The notes beneath the pieces were generated by a model. The model did not search any database and was not told the DNA's origin. It saw only the letters and a program-made list of their open reading frames with translations. Both the position numbers and the translations under genes were made by a program. Source: an uncultured Lachnospiraceae bacterium (GTDB lineage Bacteria > Bacillota > Clostridia > Lachnospirales > Lachnospiraceae). Taken from it: a stretch of 18,843 nt of DNA. Numbering within the stretch: position 1 is the first letter of the stretch; each line of letters starts with the position of its first letter. The stretch covers positions 1 through 18,843 of the forward strand of contig CAKRJT010000043.1 of NCBI GenBank assembly GCA_934351925.1. The letters are read 5' to 3'. Positions 13,747 to 18,843 of this stretch are shown piece after piece.

Positions 13747-14679
13747 ATGTCTAACATTTACAAGGGAGCAGTTGAACTTATCGGAAGGACACCTTTGGTT
13801 GAGGTGGTCAATGTTGAGAAGGAGCTAGGGCTTAAGGCTAGAGTACTTGTGAAGCTAGAGTACTTTAACCCGGCAGGAAGCGTCAAGGATCGTGTAGCTA
13901 AGTCGATGATAGAGGACGCTGAGGCTAAGGGGCTTTTGAAGGAAGGCTCTGTAATCATTGAGCCTACATCAGGAAACACAGGTATAGGTCTTGCATCCAT
14001 AGCAGCATCTAAGGGCTATAGAATCATCCTTACAATGCCTGAGACAATGAGCGTTGAGCGCCGCAACATCCTTAAAGCCTATGGCGCTGAGATTGTGCTC
14101 ACTGAGGGAGCTAAGGGAATGAAGGGTGCCATCGCAAAGGCTGAGGAGCTTGCAGCAGAGACACCGAACAGCTTCATTCCGGGACAGTTCGTTAACCCTG
14201 CCAATCCTAAGGCACACAGAGAGACAACAGGCCCTGAAATCTGGGAGGACACAGACGGGAATGTCGATGTGTTCGTTGCAGGTGTAGGTACGGGCGGAAC
14301 CCTCACAGGTGTAGGCGAGTACTTAAAATCCAAGAAGCCTGATATCAAGGTGGTCGCAATGGAGCCGGCTTCATCACCGGTTCTCTCACAGGGCAAGGCA
14401 GGAGCTCACAAGATTCAGGGTATCGGCGCCGGCTTCGTTCCTGATGTGCTCAACACCAAGATATACGATGAGATTCTCACTGTAGAGAACGATGACGCAT
14501 TCGCAACAGCCAAGCTTCTTGCAAAGAAGGAGGGCGTTCTTGTCGGAATATCCTCAGGTGCGGCTCTCTACGCTGCTATTCAGCTTGCCAAGCGCCCTGA
14601 GAATGAGGGTAAGACTATTGTAACATTGCTTCCGGATAGTGGGGACAGATACTATTCAACTGCTTTGTTTACAGAGTAG
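13747..14679 (+). CDS. cysK: Cysteine synthase A (O-acetylserine thiol-lyase)
   Basis: A 310-residue PLP enzyme that makes cysteine from O-acetylserine and sulphide. The PLP lysine is K47 in NPAGSVKDR. The substrate loop TSGNTG is at 74-79, the phosphate loop GTGGT at 181-185, and GISSGAA at 267-273. S298 in LPDSGDRY holds the pyridine nitrogen, which separates this group from the beta-family enzymes that lack it. All catalytic residues are present and the length is standard. AAGGAG lies about 8 bases before ATG at 13747. It is transcribed alone from the dyad-embedded promoter at 13655-13683 and ends at the terminator at 14734-14788. A cystathionine beta-synthase-like activity is a less likely alternative. 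Confidence 0.95.
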   Translation: MSNIYKGAVELIGRTPLVEVVNVEKELGLKARVLVKLEYFNPAGSVKDRVAKSMIEDAEAKGLLKEGSVIIEPTSGNTGIGLASIAASKGYRIILTMPETMSVERRNILKAYGAEIVLTEGAKGMKGAIAKAEELAAETPNSFIPGQFVNPANPKAHRETTGPEIWEDTDGNVDVFVAGVGTGGTLTGVGEYLKSKKPDIKVVAMEPASSPVLSQGKAGAHKIQGIGAGFVPDVLNTKIYDEILTVENDDAFATAKLLAKKEGVLVGISSGAALYAAIQLAKRPENEGKTIVTLLPDSGDRYYSTALFTE

Positions 14680-14733
14680 GATTAAATTAAATATGATATC
14701 GCTTAGCTGATAATGGAATATCGGCGAATGATT

Positions 14734-14788
14734 AAACTGCTGCTTAGACAGATTACTATTTAGAGGTCTGTTGGGCGGCAGTTTTTTT
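14734..14788 (+). terminator. Intrinsic terminator of cysK
   Basis: AAACTGCTGC (14734-14743) pairs with GCGGCAGTTT (14775-14784) over ten pairs with one U-G wobble, and an inner CAGA/TCTG stem extends it. Seven T (14782-14788) follow directly. It is the clear end of the cysK transcript, about 55 bases after its stop. Confidence 0.8.
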
Positions 14789-14895
14789 GGTATTGGACTG
14801 TTGCAGAATATATGGCATTAAATAAAGAAAGCTGCAAATACTATTGCTAAACATGATACATTATGGTATCTTTATCTAAAAGCATAGTTCTTATA

Positions 14896-14988
14896 ATGGC
14901 GGTTGAGAACATTGCCACCGCCGTAAATGTGAGTATAGAGCAGGTGCAGCGCTGGATAAATGCGAGGGATAATGCTTCCGCCATATAA
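14896..14988 (+). other. Short ORF with helix-turn-helix-like segment, possible gene remnant
   Basis: A 30-codon frame, ATG to TAA, encodes ENIATAVNVSIEQVQRWINA near its centre. The alternation resembles a small helix-turn-helix or the end of a DNA-binding protein. There is no ribosome site and nothing matching on either side, so it is more likely a leftover than a gene. The rest of the 14790-15085 interval holds no other recognisable coding sequence. Confidence 0.25.
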
Positions 14989-15085
14989 TCATATTGCCAT
15001 TGACTGTTGTGCCTGTTATTCTGATGGAAGATCGGCAGCTATATGCCTTAATAATGAAATAGAATATTATTCCAACTAACACATG

Positions 15086-15114
15086 TTGCATAAATCTAAC
15101 TTTTGTGATACCAT
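15086..15114 (+). promoter_or_regulatory. Promoter for the CydDC-like ABC operon
   Basis: TTGCAT (15086-15091) and TACCAT (15109-15114) are 17 bases apart, and TGA directly precedes the -10 hexamer, giving an extended -10 that would compensate for its weak match. Transcription would start near 15120 and read into the structured leader. Confidence 0.45.
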
Positions 15115-15118
15115 ACTA

Positions 15119-15205
15119 ATGCCGGGCGTTCACGTCACGGCATTTTGTTGTGTATAGGCGGACAATTGTGTGTGACAGTGAGACCACTTATCCCCCACAA
15201 TTGTC
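15119..15205 (+). promoter_or_regulatory. Structured leader of the ABC operon with two hairpins
   Basis: The first hairpin pairs ATGCCG (15119-15124) with CGGCAT (15138-15143), followed by TTTTGTTG, resembling a weak terminator. The second pairs GACAATTGTG (15161-15170) with CACAATTGTC (15196-15205), ten perfect pairs extended by a wobble, around a 25-base loop ending in CCCC. The ribosome site AAAGGAG (15220-15226) follows about 15 bases later. The arrangement suggests regulation at the RNA level. I could not assign it to a known riboswitch. Confidence 0.5.
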
Positions 15206-15238
15206 TGTTTAGAAAAGGGAAAGGAGAATGCAATACAC

Positions 15239-17014
15239 ATGATGATGGACAAAAGGCTGATTAACACGGTCAGCGAGAGCAAGAAATATATAGCGGGCAA
15301 TGTAGCATGCCAGTGGGTGTCGCTTGCCGCTAATATAACGATGATGACGGCGGTGACGCGCCTGCTCATGCAGCTTTACGATGGGGAGGACGCAGGTATT
15401 GCACCGATTGCCGCAGTGATAGCCGCAGCGGTTATTGTGAGATTTGTGTGCGCGAGGCTGTCGTCTAAGATGAGCTATCTTTCCTCGAAGGCGGTAAAAA
15501 GGACGTTAAGGGAGAAGATATATGAGAAGCTTTTAAGGATAGGACTTAGCTATAAGGAGAGTGTGCAGACATCAGAGATTGTACAGGTAGCTGTGGAGGG
15601 CGTGGACCAGCTTGAGACATATTTTGGCGCATATCTTCCACAGTTTTTTTATGCCATGCTGGCACCTCTCACGCTTTTTGTTGTGCTTGTGAGGGTGAAT
15701 GTGCTGTCGGCGGTTGTGCTGCTTATATGTGTTCCACTTATTCCTGTGTCGATAGCGCTCGTGCAGACATGGGCGAAGAAGCTTCTGTCAAAGTACTGGG
15801 GACAGTACACGGCTCTTGGAGACACATTTCTTGAGAACCTGCAGGGGCTGACAACACTCAAGGTATACAGCGCGGATGAGTATAAGCATGAGAAGATGAA
15901 TGAGGAGTCGGAGAGATTCCGCAAGATTACCATGAAGGTGCTCACCATGCAGCTTAACTCCATAACGATAATGGATTTTATAGCGTACGGTGGTGCGGCA
16001 CTTGGAATGATACTTGCAATCAGCCAGTTCAATGCGGGAAAGGCTGATCTGGCGGGCTGCCTTTTAATCATTCTGCTTGCGGCGGATTTCTTCCTTCCTA
16101 TGAGACAGCTAGGTTCATTTTTCCACATTGCGATGAATGGAATGGCGGCGAGCGACAAGATTTTCAAGCTTCTTGAGCTGCCTGAGCCGGGTAATGCCGG
16201 TGTTGAAAATGCACATGCAGATGAAAAAAATGCACAGACCGGAGTTAAAAAGTCGTGCGGGGATGGGGACATCATCTGCCTTGACCTTCATTATTCATAC
16301 GAGAAGGACAGAGAGATTCTTCATGGCATTGATGTGACATTTAAGAAGGATAATTTCACGGCGATAGTTGGTGAGTCCGGGTGCGGAAAATCAACACTCT
16401 CGGCAGTGCTTATGGGAAGAAATAAGGGCTATACAGGTTCGGTGACAATCGGTGGTGTGGAGATGTCGGAAATTTCCGAGGACAGCCTTATGAAAAATAT
16501 CACCTACATAAGCCACAACAGCTTTCTTTTTAAGGGGAGTGTCAGGGACAATCTTCTCATGGGAAAACCTGAGGCGAAGGATGATGAGCTGTGGCCGGCG
16601 TTAAGAAAGGTTAAGCTTGAGGCATTTCTTAGGGGGCAGCAGGGACTTGATACCGCAGTCGGAGAGGCAGGAGGCAATTTCTCCGGAGGCCAGAGGCAGA
16701 GATTGTCGATTGCGCGGGCATTGTTGCACGATACGCAGGTGTATATATTTGATGAGGCTACGTCTAATATTGATGTCGAGAGTGAGAATGACATTATGGA
16801 GCTGATTATGGAGCTTGCTAAGACAAAGACTATCATACTCATATCCCACAGGCTTGCGAACGTGAAGAATGCGGACTGTATCTATGTACTTAAAAAGGGC
16901 GATATTGCTGAGAGCGGTATCCATGAACATCTGCTTGCACGAAACGGAGAGTTTGCAAGACTGTGGAATGCACAGCAGAGCCTTGAAAACTTTGGAAAGG
17001 AGGCTGATGCGTAA
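15239..17014 (+). CDS. CydD-like ABC exporter half (permease-ATPase)
   Basis: A 591-residue half-transporter: a six-helix membrane domain (about 18-300) and an ATPase domain (about 345-580). Walker A is GESGCGKST (378-386), the signature FSGGQRQR (481-488), Walker B VYIFDEA (501-507) and switch H537. The usual Q-loop glutamine appears replaced by histidine in YISHNSFLF (H426). The FLENLQGLTTLKVYSADEYK and KVLTMQLNSITIMDFIAYGG segments are typical of CydD-like subunits of Clostridia. Enterobacterial CydDC exports cysteine and glutathione and is needed for cytochrome bd assembly; here the substrate is only inferred to be a thiol. A low-complexity linker (about 315-342) joins the two domains. 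Three ATG in a row make the start approximate; AAAGGAG lies about 12 bases upstream. It overlaps the next gene by one base. Confidence 0.88.
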   Translation: MMMDKRLINTVSESKKYIAGNVACQWVSLAANITMMTAVTRLLMQLYDGEDAGIAPIAAVIAAAVIVRFVCARLSSKMSYLSSKAVKRTLREKIYEKLLRIGLSYKESVQTSEIVQVAVEGVDQLETYFGAYLPQFFYAMLAPLTLFVVLVRVNVLSAVVLLICVPLIPVSIALVQTWAKKLLSKYWGQYTALGDTFLENLQGLTTLKVYSADEYKHEKMNEESERFRKITMKVLTMQLNSITIMDFIAYGGAALGMILAISQFNAGKADLAGCLLIILLAADFFLPMRQLGSFFHIAMNGMAASDKIFKLLELPEPGNAGVENAHADEKNAQTGVKKSCGDGDIICLDLHYSYEKDREILHGIDVTFKKDNFTAIVGESGCGKSTLSAVLMGRNKGYTGSVTIGGVEMSEISEDSLMKNITYISHNSFLFKGSVRDNLLMGKPEAKDDELWPALRKVKLEAFLRGQQGLDTAVGEAGGNFSGGQRQRLSIARALLHDTQVYIFDEATSNIDVESENDIMELIMELAKTKTIILISHRLANVKNADCIYVLKKGDIAESGIHEHLLARNGEFARLWNAQQSLENFGKEADA

Positions 17015-18753
17015 TGAAGCCGGCAGTGGATGTTAATAACGAAAAAAATAGAAATTCAGATTTGAATAGCAGGAAAAAAGGCAGGGACGGCAGCAGTCAT
17101 AAAGTGAGAAGCGGCTTTACGGTATGCATGAAGCTGATTGGTCTTGTAAAACCACTCACAGGCTTTATGGTGGGAGCGGTGACAATGGGACTTGCGGGAC
17201 ATCTGTGTGCCTCGTTCATAACGATATTTGCTGGATATGCACTCCTGTCATATCTTGGCTATAACAGTCTTAATGTAGCGGTAATATTTACCTGCATGGT
17301 GTTTTTTGCGCTTGTGAGAGCCGGACTTCGCTATGCGGAGCAGGGCTGCAACCATTTTATTGCGTTCAAGCTTTTAGCGCTTATAAGGGACAAGGTTTTT
17401 GGGGCACTCAGGCGCCTTTGTCCGGCAAAGCTTGAGGGTAAGGACAGAGGTAATCTGATTTCGATTATCACATCGGATATCGAGCTTCTTGAGGTGTTCT
17501 ACGCACACACAATTTCGCCGATATGCATTGCATTTCTCTTTACAATCATAATGTGCCTTTTTATAGGAAGCTTTAACCCTGTATTCGGCTTGATTGCGCT
17601 GTGCGCGTACCTTATGGTCGGGATAGCAGTTCCACTTATTATGAGCAGACTGAGCGGGAATGACGGAATGAAGTTCCGTACCATGTCGGGTGAGCTGAGC
17701 AGCTTCGTGCTGGAGAGCCTTCGCGGTCTTGACGAGATTATACAGTTCGGGCAGGGGAAAAGGCGTACAGCACAGATGAATGAGAGAAGCGATGCTCTTG
17801 CCGCGGATGAGAAGCGCATGAAGAACAATTCAGGAAGAAATACCGCTGTGACCAATACGGTCATTCTGATTTTTGACATGATAATGCTGTTCACTGCGGC
17901 GCACTATTACAATCAGGGAATTGTCGATTTCGACGGAGTGATTATTCCTGTGCTTGCACTCATGAGTTCGTTCGGACCTTGCGTGGCACTTGCCGCACTT
18001 GGAAGTACCTTACAGAATACCTTTGCCGCCGGAAACAGAGTGCTCGATATTCTGGAGGAAAGCCCGCTTGTTGAGGATGTAAGCGGAGAAACGGAAATAG
18101 GCTTTGATGGTGCAGATGCAGAAAATGTCACATTTGCTTATGACGGTGAGGATATCTTGAAAGCTTTCTCAGTTGAACTGCCTAAGAACAGCGTTATAGG
18201 CATTGTAGGTAAGAGCGGAAGCGGAAAGTCAACCTTCCTTAAGCTGCTCATGCGTTTCTGGAGAGTTGACAATGGAAGTATCAATATATCCGGGCGCGAT
18301 ATTGAGCATATCAATACGGACAATCTAAGGAGAATGGAAGGCTTTGTTACACAGGAGACACAGCTTTTCCATGATACAATAAGAAACAATATCCTGATTG
18401 CCAAGCTTGATGCGACGCAGGAGGAGCTTGAGGCAGCCTGCAAAAAGGCTTCCGTCCATGACTTCATAATGAGCCTGCCGGATGGCTATGACACTCAGGT
18501 GGGTGAACTTGGAGATACACTTTCCGGTGGAGAGAGGCAGCGTATCGGACTTGCGCGGGCGTTCCTGCACAATGCGCCGTTCATGCTCTTAGATGAGCCT
18601 ACGAGCAATCTTGACAGTCTCAATGAGGCAGTCGTTTTGAAGGCGCTCAATGACGGCAGGGAGGATAAGACAATCGTGCTTGTATCACACCGTGAGTCCA
18701 CGATGAGGATTGCGGACAAGGTGTACTCTGTTGAGAATGGACGGATGAGCTGA
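17014..18753 (+). CDS. CydC-like ABC exporter half (permease-ATPase)
   Basis: A 579-residue partner subunit coupled to the preceding gene through TAATG, with AAAGGAGG about 10 bases before the start. The first 33 or so residues are a charged, Asn/Lys/Arg/Ser-rich extension, followed by six membrane helices (about 48-330) and an ATPase domain (about 365-579). Walker A is GKSGSGKST (399-407), the Q-loop glutamine is Q447 (FVTQETQLF), the signature LSGGERQR (503-510), Walker B FMLLDEP (523-529) and switch H559. All ATPase motifs are canonical, unlike the partner, whose Q-loop residue differs, so the two sites of the heterodimer may not be equivalent. It resembles CydC-like subunits; general multidrug-type heterodimers are the main alternative. 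No cytochrome bd genes occur here. Confidence 0.88.
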   Translation: MKPAVDVNNEKNRNSDLNSRKKGRDGSSHKVRSGFTVCMKLIGLVKPLTGFMVGAVTMGLAGHLCASFITIFAGYALLSYLGYNSLNVAVIFTCMVFFALVRAGLRYAEQGCNHFIAFKLLALIRDKVFGALRRLCPAKLEGKDRGNLISIITSDIELLEVFYAHTISPICIAFLFTIIMCLFIGSFNPVFGLIALCAYLMVGIAVPLIMSRLSGNDGMKFRTMSGELSSFVLESLRGLDEIIQFGQGKRRTAQMNERSDALAADEKRMKNNSGRNTAVTNTVILIFDMIMLFTAAHYYNQGIVDFDGVIIPVLALMSSFGPCVALAALGSTLQNTFAAGNRVLDILEESPLVEDVSGETEIGFDGADAENVTFAYDGEDILKAFSVELPKNSVIGIVGKSGSGKSTFLKLLMRFWRVDNGSINISGRDIEHINTDNLRRMEGFVTQETQLFHDTIRNNILIAKLDATQEELEAACKKASVHDFIMSLPDGYDTQVGELGDTLSGGERQRIGLARAFLHNAPFMLLDEPTSNLDSLNEAVVLKALNDGREDKTIVLVSHRESTMRIADKVYSVENGRMS

Positions 18754-18800
18754 CAGTGACAGGGGGATTAGTGTGAAAGAAAGTAGAGGAAAGCCATAGA

Positions 18801-18843
18801 TTGGCGCACTTAAATAAGCTGTCTAAGGCAGGCAACTTTTTGA
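18801..18843 (+). CDS. Possible start of a gene cut off by the window edge
   Basis: A TTG at 18801 is preceded by AGAGGAAAG at suitable spacing and opens a frame reading MAHLNKLSKAGNF up to the right edge. A GTG-led frame from 18773 stops after eight codons, so it is not the gene. The product cannot be named from 14 codons. It would be downstream of, and possibly co-transcribed with, the ABC pair. Confidence 0.3.
   Translation, partial: MAHLNKLSKAGNFL

Noticed and set aside
15228..15242. Four-codon upstream ORF (ATG CAA TAC ACA) overlapping the start of the CydD-like gene
   Set aside because: Its ATG is one base from the ribosome site, too close for normal initiation, and it is likely chance.
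15649..16275. 208-codon minus-strand frame inside the CydD-like gene
   Set aside because: Antisense shadow; composition is Ser-rich as expected from reverse reading of membrane protein codons.
1..18843. CRISPR arrays, tRNA or rRNA genes, intact insertion sequences, phage genes
   Set aside because: None was seen by eye: no regularly spaced repeats, no cloverleaf-like sequence and no transposase or integrase motif.

Overview
The window reads as a low-to-moderate GC Firmicutes chromosome, most likely an obligate anaerobe of the class Clostridia and probably family Lachnospiraceae. This rests on strong AGGAG-type ribosome binding sites, sigma-A-type promoters, Rho-independent terminators, and recognisable protein types: a tandem HD-GYP protein, an SseB-like protein, a CxxC micro-protein, several MATE exporters and CydDC-like ABC half-transporters. 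No rRNA, tRNA, CRISPR array, intact insertion sequence or phage gene was seen. Family names come from recognising motifs by eye, not from a database search.

Layout. (1) 72-1970, plus strand: a two-copy HD-GYP protein and an SseB-like protein, closed by a hairpin shared with the convergent operon. (2) 2063-4146, minus strand: a compact redox operon of a 48-residue membrane micro-protein with a terminal CxxC, a membrane-bound 4Fe-4S protein of the NapH/CcoG kind, and a TlpA-like thioredoxin lipoprotein. (3) 4349-6174, plus strand and divergent: an OmpR-type response regulator and its sensor kinase. The shared intergenic region holds a TGTTAA-N5-TGTTAA direct repeat of the kind bound by PhoP/WalR-like regulators, positioned to act on the redox operon. 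(4) 6244-7746: a promoter, a leader with a terminator and a possible antiterminator, then a MepA-like MATE pump. (5) 7800-8100: a non-coding stretch with repeats. 8108-8797, minus strand: a YczE/YitT-like membrane protein. (6) 9060-9676: decayed sequence, a ClbS/DfsB-like fragment followed by a ROK glucokinase with most of its middle deleted and its frame lost. (7) 9722-13648: a tight run of dtd, thiN and two tandem MATE pumps. (8) 13640-14679: cysK, whose promoter sits inside a 15-bp perfect dyad. (9) 14680-15238: terminator, a short ORF and a structured leader. 15239-18753: a translationally coupled CydD-like/CydC-like heterodimeric ABC exporter. The start of another gene may lie at the right edge.

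How the parts fit. The most distinctive unit is the redox operon with its divergent two-component system. Electrons could pass from cytoplasmic ferredoxin-type clusters through the membrane 4Fe-4S protein and the CxxC micro-protein to the extracellular thioredoxin-like lipoprotein, under envelope- or phosphate-type sensing. This is inference from gene content and order. A thiol theme recurs with cysK and the CydDC-like exporter, whose homologues export cysteine or glutathione, although no cytochrome bd genes are present here. Several units appear to be controlled at the level of leader RNA or operator dyads, and those leaders are the least explained sequence in the window.
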